Assembly: GCA_947475855.1 (NCBI GenBank)
Contig: CANJPN010000021.1
Span: 1-22,166, forward strand
Source: Bradyrhizobiaceae bacterium
GTDB lineage: Bacteria; Pseudomonadota; Alphaproteobacteria; Rhizobiales; Hyphomicrobiaceae
Reading direction: 5' to 3'
Length of the DNA stretch: 22,166 nucleotides
Shown: positions 7,193 to 14,494 of the stretch, in pieces
How positions within the stretch are numbered: the stretch's first letter is position 1
Layout of the letters: each line of letters starts with the position of its first letter
The notes under the pieces: generated by a model
The model's input: the letters and a program-made list of their open reading frames with translations, nothing else
What the model was told of the DNA's origin: nothing
Database searches by the model: none
Translations under genes and position numbers: made by a program

Positions 7193-10100
7193 CTACTTCT
7201 TTGCGGCCACGGCCCCTTTCGGAACGGCCAGTACCGCCAGCTCCTTCACCAGCGTGCGCACGCCCGAAAGCCGCTCCTCCTCCTCGTCCCACTCGGCGCG
7301 GAACACGAGCTTGTGGTCGGGCTGCAGCTTGAACGACGAGTTCTTCGCCGCGATCAGCTTCGCCAGCGCCTCGGGGTTGGCGAACTGATTCTTGCGGAAC
7401 ACCAGCACCGCGCCGCGCGGCCCCGCGTCGACCTGTTGGATGCCGGCCTGACGGCACAGCCCCTTGATCTCCATCACGTCGAGCAGATGACCGACTTCCG
7501 GCGGATAGACGCCGAACCGGTCGACCAGCTCCGCCCCGAACGCATCGATATCCTCGCGCGTGACGAGGCTCGACAAACGGCGGTAGAGACCGAGTCGCAA
7601 TTGCAGATCCGAGATGTAGGCTTCCGGCAGTACGACGGAGGTTCCGATCGAGATCTGCGGGCTCCACTGGTCCTGAGCTTCGCCGAGATCGCCCCCCTTG
7701 AGCGCGTTGATCGCCTCTTCCAGCATCGACTGGTAGAGTTCGAACCCGACTTCGCGGACGTGCCCCGACTGTTCCTCGCCTAGCAGATTGCCGCCACCGC
7801 GAATGTCGAGATCGTGGCTCGCGAGCGAAAAGCCCGCACCCAGCGTATCGAGCGACGACAGCACCTTGAGCCGCTTCTCCGCGCCTTCCGTGAGCTTCTG
7901 CGATGGCGGTGTCGTGAGATACGCGTAAGCGCGCGTCTTCGAACGCCCCACACGTCCGCGCAACTGATAGAGCTGCGCCAGACCGAACATATCGGCCCGA
8001 TGCACCACCAGCGTATTCGCATTGGGGACATCGAGCCCGGACTCGACGATCGCCGTCGACAGCAACACGTCGTATTGCCCCTCATAGAACGCCGTCATCA
8101 CGTCCTCGAGCTCCGTCGGAGAAAGCTGGCCGTGCGCGCGCGCGATCCGAAGCTCGGGCAGGCTCTCCTGCAGGAACTCCGTAACCTCCTCCAGATCGGA
8201 GATGCGTGGCACGACATAGAACGATTGCCCGCCACGCAACCGTTCACGGCGAAGCGCCTCGCGGATGATCACCGGATCGAACGGAGAGATGTACGTGCGC
8301 ACGGCCAGGCGATCGATCGGCGGCGTCGTGATCAGCGACAACTCGCGCACGCCTGATAGGGCAAGCTGCAGCGTGCGCGGTATCGGCGTCGCCGACAGCG
8401 TCAGCACGTGCACATCCTCGCGCAATTGCTTGAGCCGCTCCTTGTGCGCCACACCGAAATGCTGCTCCTCGTCGACAATGACGAGGCCGAGCCGCGCGAA
8501 ATCGACGCCCTTGCCGAGCAGCGCATGAGTACCCACGACGATGTCGATCGTTCCCGCCTTCAGGCCCGCCCGCGTGTCAGCCAGATCCTTCGGCGTGACG
8601 AGGCGCGAGGCCTGCGCGACCTTGACGGGCAAGCCCTCGAACCGCTGCGAAAACGTCTTGAAATGCTGGCGCGCGAGCAACGTCGTCGGCACGACCACGG
8701 CAACCTGCAATCCCGAAAGCGCCGACACGAACGCCGCGCGCAAGGCAACCTCGGTCTTGCCGAAACCGACATCGCCGCAAATCAAGCGATCCATCGGCTT
8801 GCCTCGTGCAAGATCATCGAGCACTGCCGCTATCGCACTGTCCTGGTCCTCGGTCTCCTCATATGGGAAGCGCGCGACGAACTCGTCCCATGCCCCGGCT
8901 GGAGGACTGAGCGAAGGCGCTTCCTTCAACTCGCGCATCGCGGCGACCTTGATCAGCTCCGACGCGATCTCGCGCAGGCGCTGCTTGAGGCGTGCCTTGC
9001 GCGACTGCCATGCTGCACCACCGAGCCTGTCGAGCTGCGTATCGCCGGGGGCGGTACCGTAGCGCGACAACAACTCGATGTTCTCGACGGGCAGAAACAG
9101 CTTGCTGTCGCCGGCGTAGACGATCTCCAGGCAATCGTGCGGCGCGCCCAGCGCAGTGATGGTCTTCAAGCCGATGAAGCGACCGATGCCATGATCGGCG
9201 TGCACCACGAGATCACTGACGGCGATGCTGGTAGCCTCGGTGATGACATCTGTTGCCTTGCGAGCTTTCCGGCGCGGTCTGACGAGACGGTCGCCGAGAA
9301 TGTCCTGCTCCCCGATCACCGTGAGTTCGTTCGTCTCGAAGCCCCTTTCTAGGCCCAGAACAGCCAGTGTCGCGACGTCACCCGGCGCGGCCATCGCCTC
9401 GTTGAAGTTCGAAACCTTGGCGACATCCTTGAGGCCATGATCCCTCAGCAGATGCTCCAGCCGCTCGCGCGCGCCCGGCGTCCAGGCAGCCACGATCACC
9501 CGCTTCTGCTTTGCCTGCTGGCCGCGAATAAATCCGGCTACCGCACCGAACAGATTGCCCTGTTCGGCCTGCCGTTCCGGCGCGAAGCTGCGGCCGACGC
9601 GTGCCCCCACATGCGTGGCGCCGGGCCGGTCGTCGTCGAACGGCGTGTAGCGCCGGACATGACTGGCAGCGAGCGCATCAGTCCAGGCCTTCGCGCCGAG
9701 ATACATCATGTCGGGCGGCACGGGCTTGTAGGGAGGCGCTCCGAATTTCTTCACCTCGCGTTGCTCCGCGCGCGCGGCAAAATGCTCTCCGATCTGGTCG
9801 AACCGGCTCTTCACGCCCTCGTCCGCCAGATGATCGAAGCTGACCGCAACCGGCTCGACATAGTCGAACAGCGTCTCGAGCTTGGAATGAAACAACGGAA
9901 GCCAATGATCCTGGCCAGGATAGCGCTGTCCCGCGCTCACCGCTTCGTACAACGGGTCCTCGACCGTATTCCCCCCGAACAATTCGATGTAACGCGCGCG
10001 GAATGTCGCGATGCCGCCGTCCCCGAATGCAACTTCGCTGATCGGCATCAGAACGAGCTTCTGGACGAGCTGCTTCGTGCGCTGTGTCTCCGCGTCGAAA

Positions 10101-10690
10101 CTCTTGATGCTCTCCAGCGTGTCGCCGAAGAAATCGAGGCGCACGGGATTGATGCGGCCGGGTGGGAAGATATCGACGATGCCGCCGCGCACTGCGAATT
10201 CGCCAGGCTCCATAACGGTACCCGTGCGCACGAAGCCCGCCGCCGCCAGCCGCTCGATCAGCCCGTTCATGTCGACGCGCTGCCCCGCCGCCAGCGGACG
10301 CAATGAACGCCGGATCGCCTCGCGCGGCGGCAGCCGTTGCAGGACGGCGTTGACGGTCGTCAGCACGATACCGGCTTCCTTCCGCGCGCCCAGCACGAGC
10401 TTGGCAAGAGACGTAATCCGCCTCGCCACGATTTCGGCGTTGGGACCGACGCGGTCGTACGGCACCGTATCCCAAGCCGGAAACGGTATCACCTTGAGAT
10501 CGGGCGCGAAGAACGCGAGCGCAGCTTCCAGCGCTTCGAGCCGCCGGTCGTCGCGTGCCACGTGCAGTATCATCGCACCGGCGCGCTCGGCATGAGCGCT
10601 CGCCGCCTGTCTGGCGATCAGAAGTGCATCGAGACCTTCGGGGACGCCCACCAGAATCTCGTCGCGGCGCTGCGCGCTGGCATCGTTCAT
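7193..10690 (-). CDS. mfd: Mfd, transcription-repair coupling factor
   Basis: ATP-dependent DNA translocase of 1165 residues that removes RNA polymerase stalled at lesions and recruits UvrA for nucleotide excision repair. The N-terminal UvrB-homology region includes FPAWDTVPYDRVGPN and GGIVDIFPPGRINPVRLDFFGD. The CarD-like RNA polymerase interaction domain starts near residue 490 (VSDLVVHADHGIGRFIGL). The helicase core has Walker A GDVGFGKTEVALRA near residue 638, the DEEQHFG box near 735, SATPIPRTL, and the TRG/motif VI region DMFGLAQLYQLRGRVGRS. The C-terminal UvrA-inhibitory domain follows and ends GAVAAKK. The start at 10690 has GGGAG upstream, and the extension to 10705 overlaps that site. 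sdhE ends 31 bp upstream on the same strand, an arrangement common in alphaproteobacteria that indicates an operon. The gene is intact and of normal length. Long opposite-strand ORFs within it are shadows. Confidence 0.97.
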   Translation of the reverse strand: MNDASAQRRDEILVGVPEGLDALLIARQAASAHAERAGAMILHVARDDRRLEALEAALAFFAPDLKVIPFPAWDTVPYDRVGPNAEIVARRITSLAKLVLGARKEAGIVLTTVNAVLQRLPPREAIRRSLRPLAAGQRVDMNGLIERLAAAGFVRTGTVMEPGEFAVRGGIVDIFPPGRINPVRLDFFGDTLESIKSFDAETQRTKQLVQKLVLMPISEVAFGDGGIATFRARYIELFGGNTVEDPLYEAVSAGQRYPGQDHWLPLFHSKLETLFDYVEPVAVSFDHLADEGVKSRFDQIGEHFAARAEQREVKKFGAPPYKPVPPDMMYLGAKAWTDALAASHVRRYTPFDDDRPGATHVGARVGRSFAPERQAEQGNLFGAVAGFIRGQQAKQKRVIVAAWTPGARERLEHLLRDHGLKDVAKVSNFNEAMAAPGDVATLAVLGLERGFETNELTVIGEQDILGDRLVRPRRKARKATDVITEATSIAVSDLVVHADHGIGRFIGLKTITALGAPHDCLEIVYAGDSKLFLPVENIELLSRYGTAPGDTQLDRLGGAAWQSRKARLKQRLREIASELIKVAAMRELKEAPSLSPPAGAWDEFVARFPYEETEDQDSAIAAVLDDLARGKPMDRLICGDVGFGKTEVALRAAFVSALSGLQVAVVVPTTLLARQHFKTFSQRFEGLPVKVAQASRLVTPKDLADTRAGLKAGTIDIVVGTHALLGKGVDFARLGLVIVDEEQHFGVAHKERLKQLREDVHVLTLSATPIPRTLQLALSGVRELSLITTPPIDRLAVRTYISPFDPVIIREALRRERLRGGQSFYVVPRISDLEEVTEFLQESLPELRIARAHGQLSPTELEDVMTAFYEGQYDVLLSTAIVESGLDVPNANTLVVHRADMFGLAQLYQLRGRVGRSKTRAYAYLTTPPSQKLTEGAEKRLKVLSSLDTLGAGFSLASHDLDIRGGGNLLGEEQSGHVREVGFELYQSMLEEAINALKGGDLGEAQDQWSPQISIGTSVVLPEAYISDLQLRLGLYRRLSSLVTREDIDAFGAELVDRFGVYPPEVGHLLDVMEIKGLCRQAGIQQVDAGPRGAVLVFRKNQFANPEALAKLIAAKNSSFKLQPDHKLVFRAEWDEEEERLSGVRTLVKELAVLAVPKGAVAAKK

Positions 10691-10721
10691 TGCAAGTGCT
10701 CCCAAGCGCGGGCGTGCGCTC

Positions 10722-10994
10722 TCACGACTGCGGCAACTGGTGGAAAGCGCGCAGCGTGTTGATGAGCGCGGCGTAGCGATCGTCGGGAATGGCTGTCGGG
10801 TCCATGATCCAGAGCTGCAAATCTGGATCGGGCGCGGCGAGCAGATCTTCGAACTCGGCCAACTCCGCCTCGCTCATCCCCTCGAGCCTGGCGCTCGCGT
10901 ACTTGCCCAGCAGCCAATCCATCTCCTTGGTGCCGCGGTGGGCTGCACGATAGGCGGCGCGGCGGCGGCGAACATCGAGATCAACAGAAGTCAT
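10722..10994 (-). CDS. sdhE: SdhE/Sdh5 family FAD assembly factor (succinate dehydrogenase)
   Basis: Small cytoplasmic protein of 90 residues that promotes covalent attachment of FAD to the flavoprotein subunit of succinate dehydrogenase. The defining RGxxExD box is present as RGTKEMD at residues 20-26, preceded by the arginine-rich helix VRRRRAAYRAAH. The rest (LGKYASARLEGMSEAELAEFEDLLAAPDPDLQLWIMD) matches the five-helix family throughout, including the conserved acidic turn. The start at 10994 has GGAAG upstream; the frame continues open to 11225 but that part is not SdhE-like. It is first in a probable operon with mfd. In many relatives recG lies divergently upstream of this pair; here that position is occupied by palindromic elements instead. 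Confidence 0.93.
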   Translation of the reverse strand: MTSVDLDVRRRRAAYRAAHRGTKEMDWLLGKYASARLEGMSEAELAEFEDLLAAPDPDLQLWIMDPTAIPDDRYAALINTLRAFHQLPQS

Positions 10995-11160
10995 GGAAGC
11001 GGCTTCCCAAATAGCGACTGGCGCGGAGGACCGTTTCAGGGCCTCCACGCGTATTCTGTTCGAGCGTTCCCCCCCGTATATCCCTGGATCAACCGCAAGG
11101 CCAAGCGGGACACCTCTTCGCAGGGCGGTTATCCCGAGGCACCTCGAAGCGTCTGCCGGA

Positions 11161-11235
11161 CTAGTGGCCCGTCGCGCCAAAATCGTATCATGGCCGCGAC
11201 GGGGTTCGATTTTGGCGCGACACAAGGGCCACTAG
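11161..11235. repeat. TA-bordered palindromic mini-element 1
   Basis: The left arm CTAGTGGCCCGTCGCGCCAA (continuing AATCG, 11161-11185) pairs with the right arm at 11207-11235, which is identical when inverted except for four extra bases (TTGT or complement) and encloses a 21-bp loop. Both ends are CTAG, so the unit reads as TA at 11162-11163 to TA at 11233-11234, 73 bp. Its ends share the TA-GTG...CAC-TA form with the neighbouring unit at 11250-11327. It codes for nothing recognisable and is best seen as a REP/MITE-like unit. Confidence 0.75.
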
Positions 11236-11247
11236 TTAAATCATGTG

Positions 11248-11328
11248 CTTAGTGCGGCGTTCATCGCGCCTTGATTGACACCATCCTTGCCGCACCCATC
11301 GGTCAATTAAGGCGCGACGCCACACTAG
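11248..11328. repeat. TA-bordered palindromic mini-element 2, related to element 1
   Basis: The left arm (11248-11279, containing TTAGTGCGGCGTTCATCGCG then CCTTGATTGAC) is an imperfect inverted copy of the right arm (11302-11328, containing GGTCAATTAAGGCGCGACGC then CACACTAG). One arm has a 4-bp indel, at the same relative place as in element 1. The two elements share the outer GTG, a GGC block and the TCGCGCC block, so they appear to belong to one family. The right end supplies the TAG stop codon of the gene at 11325-11537. Confidence 0.65.
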
Positions 11329-11537
11329 CGAGAGGGAGACGGCGCAGTCGCCGATGTCCCCCCGAACCGCACCCCGATGTCGCGCGCGGCCCCCGTAGCG
11401 TTCAGATAGCCGGTACCGACGAGGATCATGACCAGCGCAAACCAGAACACGGCGCGATTTCGCGGCCACACCGCAGCCCACGCGACAGCCAATGCCGGAA
11501 CTGCAAGGATCAGCGATCCGACGATCTGTGGATTCAA
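11325..11537 (-). CDS. small membrane protein, two helices, unknown function
   Basis: A 70-residue protein not assigned to a family. GAGGAGA lies 9 nt upstream of the ATG at 11537, a strong ribosome site. Two hydrophobic helices are clear: IVGSLILAVPALAVAWAAVW (residues 5-24) and AVFWFALVMILVGTGYLNAT (about 29-48), joined by the short polar loop PRNR. A Ser/Thr/Pro tail follows (GGTSATAPSPSR). The stop codon lies within the terminal repeat of palindromic element 2, so the native C-terminus may have been altered by insertion of that element. It is divergent from hsp20. Confidence 0.68.
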   Translation of the reverse strand: MNPQIVGSLILAVPALAVAWAAVWPRNRAVFWFALVMILVGTGYLNATGAARDIGVRFGGTSATAPSPSR

Positions 11538-11720
11538 GAGTGTCTCCTCATGAAGGCTCGATAGACGAGAGACGCCAGAATGTCAGTTCCAGCCACGCTT
11601 GCAAAGCATTGCGCCATGAAACTCAGTTGAGCCCGATCAACGCGATCCGGTCGCCATCGTGCACAATCGAAGCTGCCGGTTGACGACGCCAACGCCGTAC
11701 GAACGATCAGCGAGGTAGCC

Positions 11721-12137
11721 ATGGTCGAGAGATCGCAAACTGGGGGCTGGATGCCCTCCCTCTACGAGCCGATAAAGAAGGTTGGCCAGAAAGTCGCCGA
11801 GTGGTTCGCTCCCCGCTCCGATGCAGCCGTTACCCCCGACACCTACCAGATCGCAATGGAACTTCCAGGCGTCGATCTCGGCGACATCGACATCGGCTTG
11901 CAGGACGGCATGCTGATCGTATCGGGCGAGAAGCATTTCGAGCACGAGGAAGTCGGCAAGAGCTATTTCTTCTCCGAGCGAGAATTCGGCGTGTTTCAAC
12001 GCACGTTCCGCGTGCCGCCCGACGCCGACACCGAAGCCATCGACGCCGAATTCAAGAACGGCGTCTTGAAGATAATACTACCGAAAAAGCGCGCAGCCGA
12101 CGGCCCCTCTCGCAAAGTCTCCGTCCGCGTAGGTTGA
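11721..12137 (+). CDS. Hsp20 / alpha-crystallin family small heat-shock protein
   Basis: ATP-independent holdase chaperone of 138 residues that binds unfolding proteins in the cytoplasm. The alpha-crystallin domain runs from about residue 37 to the end: TYQIAMELPGVDLGDIDIGL, VSGEKHFEHEE, the loop SYFFSEREFGVFQRTFRVPP, and the C-terminal strand IDAEFKNGVLKIILPKK with the conserved GVLxIxLPK motif. The start at 11721 has GAGGT 4 nt upstream. A shadow ORF on the other strand is rejected. No clear RpoH-type promoter or ROSE-type thermometer could be placed in the 180 bp upstream. A gene of unknown function follows 27 bp downstream on the same strand and is probably cotranscribed. Confidence 0.93.
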   Translation: MVERSQTGGWMPSLYEPIKKVGQKVAEWFAPRSDAAVTPDTYQIAMELPGVDLGDIDIGLQDGMLIVSGEKHFEHEEVGKSYFFSEREFGVFQRTFRVPPDADTEAIDAEFKNGVLKIILPKKRAADGPSRKVSVRVG

Positions 12138-12164
12138 GCCAAGACCAGGGATAGAGAACGCGCC

Positions 12165-12461
12165 ATGTCCAAACCCATCACCGACAAGGCCGAAGTCTCG
12201 ATCGACTTCCCCGACAAATTCTACATGGGCTCGTTCGGACGCGGCAGCCGCTACGACATCACCGCGGACGACGAAGGTATCCACCTTCATCTCGATCGCC
12301 AGGGAGCCGAGAAGCGGCACGTCGGCTTCCACGTCCACTACTACCTGCTGGCGGACATGCTGCAGGCGATGGGGGACGCCATCGCGAAAGTCGACAAGCT
12401 CGAGCCGCAGCACCGCGCGAGGCTGCTCGAAGCGGTCTCACGTTGGAAAGCTCTGGACTGA
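12165..12461 (+). CDS. hypothetical protein, probable operon partner of Hsp20
   Basis: A 98-residue soluble protein that I cannot assign. It follows hsp20 by 27 bp on the same strand, which suggests one transcript. The N-terminal half looks beta-rich (AEVSIDFPDKFYMGSFGRG, YDITADDEGIHLHL). A His/Tyr-rich segment (EKRHVGFHVHYYLLADMLQ) follows, then a helical C-terminus (DAIAKVDKLEPQHRARLLEAVSRWKAL). There is no signal peptide and no cysteine. Association with a chaperone gene hints at a stress role, but nothing in the sequence shows one. Its stop lies 4 bp from the convergent end of the thioesterase gene. Confidence 0.72.
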   Translation: MSKPITDKAEVSIDFPDKFYMGSFGRGSRYDITADDEGIHLHLDRQGAEKRHVGFHVHYYLLADMLQAMGDAIAKVDKLEPQHRARLLEAVSRWKALD

Positions 12462-12465
12462 AACT

Positions 12466-12894
12466 CTATGCCGAACCGCCCGCCTTGCGTTGCACGCGCG
12501 TATCGAAGCGGTCGACCGCTACAACGACGCGACTGTGCATTCCGCCGCCGATCTCCTCGATGCCGTCGTGTGCGGTCACTTTGAACGTCACGGTGCGGCC
12601 ATCGACGGCAACGACCTCGGCCGTCGCAGTCACCCTGCGCCCCACCGGCGTCGCCGCCGTGTGCTTGACGTCGAGATGAATGCCGAGGCTCTGGTGCCCA
12701 GCCGGAAGCAGATGCTCGGCCGCTGCCAGCGCCGCTGCCTCGAACAGATTGATCATCACAGGCGTCGCCAGCACGGCGATCCGCCCGGAACCTACCCGCG
12801 GCGCGGTATGCTCCGCGGCGACGACCAGTTCAGCAGAACCAATCAGTCCAGGCCGGACGGAAGACAGGTCCAGCTTCGGGCTTGGAGTGCTCAT
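12466..12894 (-). CDS. FlK-like hot-dog fold thioesterase
   Basis: A 142-residue acyl-CoA thioesterase of the fluoroacetyl-CoA thioesterase (FlK)-like family. The opening LSSVRPGLIGSAELVVAAEHTAPRVGSG, the helix ATPVMINLFEAAAL and the strand HQSLGIHLDVKHTAATPVG are typical. The residues equivalent to the FlK triad Thr42, Glu50 and His76 are visible as Thr44, Glu52 and His78 with exactly the same spacing. The C-terminal strands (VTATAEVVAVDGRTVTFKVTAHD) complete the hot-dog fold. Most members of this family act on ordinary or unknown acyl-CoA, so specificity for fluoroacetyl-CoA should not be assumed. The last residues (RVQRKAGGSA) nearly abut the Hsp20 partner gene, and the two transcripts converge. 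Confidence 0.85.
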   Translation of the reverse strand: MSTPSPKLDLSSVRPGLIGSAELVVAAEHTAPRVGSGRIAVLATPVMINLFEAAALAAAEHLLPAGHQSLGIHLDVKHTAATPVGRRVTATAEVVAVDGRTVTFKVTAHDGIEEIGGGMHSRVVVAVDRFDTRVQRKAGGSA

Positions 12895-12931
12895 CGTGCT
12901 CGCTCCATCCCGGGCCTAAACTGCAATTGGT

Positions 12932-13300
12932 TCAGCTCTTGGCGGCCTTGCGAGCCTTGCGAGCGGCATAGCGAGCGTCGCGCGCAGCTTTTTTCTGGTC
13001 GGCCTCAGCCTCGCCGCGGATGACGCGCTCGATCGCGGCGCGCCGCTCTGCGGCCTCCCGCTCGGCCTTCTCCTTCGCCTCGAGGGCAGCCTTCTCGGCA
13101 GCTTCACGAGCCTTGCGCTCCGCCTTTTCGGCTTCACGCATCTTGCGGGCCTCGGCAACCGCGACCTGCTCCTCGCGGCGCTTGATCACTTCGGGATCGT
13201 TAGCGCCCGGCTGCGCCTTGAACTTCTCGATGATAGCCTGCCGCGCCTTTGCCGCGCGCTCCAGACGCTCGCTCAGGCTCTGCTCTTTGATCGACCGCAT
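12932..13300 (-). CDS. DUF6481-type charged helical protein
   Basis: A 122-residue protein made mostly of Ala, Glu, Lys and Arg, which matches the general form of DUF6481 proteins of the Hyphomicrobiales. The N-terminus MRSIKEQSLSERLERAAKAR and the short motif IIEKFKAQPGANDPEV are the conserved part. From about residue 40 onwards it is a continuous charged helix, probably a coiled coil (EARKMREAEKAERKAREAAE), ending in a basic tail (RYAARKARKAAKS). There is no membrane segment and no signal peptide. The basic tail could bind nucleic acid, but this is speculation. It lies 37 bp upstream of the thioesterase gene on the same strand, so the two may be cotranscribed. Confidence 0.8.
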   Translation of the reverse strand: MRSIKEQSLSERLERAAKARQAIIEKFKAQPGANDPEVIKRREEQVAVAEARKMREAEKAERKAREAAEKAALEAKEKAEREAAERRAAIERVIRGEAEADQKKAARDARYAARKARKAAKS

Positions 13301-13683
13301 CTCGTCCCTTCATCTGGGTTGCATCGGCACAGCAGGCTGCACCGCGGGGCGCTCGTCCGGCCTCGATGCCGGGCGCCACCTCATGGCTTTCGTCCGGAGC
13401 TGTCCGGAGGGTAGAGGGGAAATAAGGCCGAACCTGCCGCAACGCAATGGCCTGCACGCTATCCATGGGATCGTCCCCCCTGGAAAACTCTCCCCGCTGA
13501 CAGCTACCGCCGCGTCGCGACGATCCCGTGACGAAGTTTCGTCCGCAAGCTGAACCGCCGATAACAGCTACATTCAAGCTGCATTCAAAGCGAGGGGCGT
13601 AGATTTCATTTCATCAAGCCGGCATCCCGCCGGTGAACCGGACACCCCGGCAGCACCCAGGTCCCCCTGGAAGGAGCACTCCC
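13301..13683. other. 383-bp intergenic region with a divergent promoter zone
   Basis: Spacer between the DUF6481-type gene and the small secreted protein gene. It holds an 11-bp direct repeat at 13567-13588 (given separately) and a short imperfect hairpin around 13615-13650. ORFs crossing it have no recognisable content. Nothing else is supported. Confidence 0.4.
13567..13588 (+). promoter_or_regulatory. 11-bp direct repeat, possible response-regulator site
   Basis: GCTACATTCAA (13567-13577) is followed directly by GCTGCATTCAA (13578-13588). Tandem half-sites at 11-bp spacing are the usual binding pattern of OmpR/PhoB-type response regulators. The repeat ends 95 bp before the start of the small secreted protein gene, a position compatible with activation of its promoter. 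The cognate regulator is unknown. Confidence 0.4.
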
Positions 13684-13914
13684 ATGAAGCGCACCGCCCT
13701 GATCGCTGCTTTCGTCAGCCTCATCCCGCTGGCCGCGAGCGCCGTCTCCGCCAACGCCGACCCCTACCATCGCGGTTACGGCTACGGCTATCGCCCCGCT
13801 CCCCCGGTCGTACACTATGTCCCGCCGCGGCCCTACTTCATCCCTCCCCACGTCCGTCGCGACTGGCATCCCCGCCGCCACTGGGGCATGCACCGCCCCT
13901 GGGGCTGGCGCTGA
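13684..13914 (+). CDS. small secreted Tyr/Gly/Pro/His/Arg-rich protein
   Basis: A 76-residue exported protein. AAGGAG lies about 8 nt upstream of the ATG at 13684, which fixes the start. The first 25 residues form a signal peptide (KRTALIAAFVSLIPLAASAV then SANA-DP as the likely cleavage site). The mature part is short and rich in aromatic, basic and proline residues: YHRGYGYGYRPAPP, VHYVPPRPYFIPPHVRRDWH and a C-terminal RRHWGMHRPWGWR. It has no cysteine. Small proteins of this composition are common in Hyphomicrobiales envelopes but have no established function. A GC-rich inverted repeat at 13952-13978 may end its transcript. Confidence 0.8.
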   Translation: MKRTALIAAFVSLIPLAASAVSANADPYHRGYGYGYRPAPPVVHYVPPRPYFIPPHVRRDWHPRRHWGMHRPWGWR

Positions 13915-13951
13915 TACGCTCACTTGAACTGAGCTGAGTTGAACTGCCGGA

Positions 13952-13978
13952 CGCCGCGGACCACCACCACCCGCGGCG
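13952..13978 (+). terminator. possible terminator hairpin after the small secreted protein gene
   Basis: CGCCGCGG (13952-13959) pairs perfectly with CCGCGGCG (13971-13978) around an 11-base ACC-rich loop. No T-run follows on either strand, so intrinsic termination is uncertain. It lies between the convergent ends of the secreted-protein gene and the RidA-family gene. Confidence 0.4.
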
Positions 13979-14023
13979 GCCGGTTCGCATTTGCCACCTC
14001 GCCGGGCATCGCACCACCGGCGC

Positions 14024-14377
14024 TCAGTCGATCGCAGCCGTGACCATGATCTCCACGAGCGTCGTGGCCGAACTGAGTTCCGCACCGACACATGCCCGCA
14101 CCGGTGGATTTGCCGGATCGATCCACGCCGACCACACTTTATTGAGATCGTCTTTTTTCGACATATCCGACATCCATATCGTCGCCGACAACAGACGATA
14201 CTTCGAAGTCCCAGCGTCGGCGAGATGCCCGTCGATCCGCGCGAGGATCTGCCTGGTCTGCCCCGCGACATCAGCAGATTTGTCGTCCGCCACGATACCC
14301 GACACGTACGCGATCCCGCCATGGATCACGACCCGTGCATTGATCGCATTACCGCCTAGACGGGCAATTGGACGCAT
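14024..14377 (-). CDS. RidA/YjgF/YER057c/UK114 family protein
   Basis: A 117-residue member of the Rid superfamily, whose best-known member hydrolyses reactive enamine/imine intermediates such as 2-aminoacrylate. The key arginine that contacts the substrate carboxylate is present at residue 94 in PPVRACVGAEL. Other family landmarks are the opening RLGGNAINARVVIHGGIAYVSGIV, the segment DVAGQTRQILARIDGHLADAGTS and the closing strand TLVEIMVTAAID. The start at 14377 has GGAG 7 nt upstream; the frame continues to 14431 but without family similarity. It differs from canonical RidA at the N-terminus, so it is probably an Rid2-Rid7-type paralog. Its substrate is not inferable. Confidence 0.88.
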   Translation of the reverse strand: MRPIARLGGNAINARVVIHGGIAYVSGIVADDKSADVAGQTRQILARIDGHLADAGTSKYRLLSATIWMSDMSKKDDLNKVWSAWIDPANPPVRACVGAELSSATTLVEIMVTAAID

Positions 14378-14494
14378 GTGAGGGCTCCATGATGCGGACT
14401 GTCGATGCGCACACCGTATCGCGCACGGCACCGCTCGTCATCACCCCGTGCCGTCGTTCGATCCGGAGCGAGAACGCTTATGCCCCGCCGGCCA

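Noticed and set aside
8408..10306. Long plus-strand ORFs (314 and 289 codons) opposite mfd
   Set aside because: They are antisense shadows of a fully conserved Mfd and have Arg/Glu-rich compositions typical of the reverse frame in high-GC DNA.
11637..11720. RpoH-type promoter or ROSE thermometer upstream of hsp20
   Set aside because: A CTTG at about 11598 has no -10 element at suitable spacing, and no ROSE-type U-rich hairpin covers the ribosome site.
11534..11722. Minus-strand 62-residue ORF between the small membrane gene and hsp20
   Set aside because: Its start overlaps the hsp20 start codon on the other strand, and it has no ribosome site or family features.
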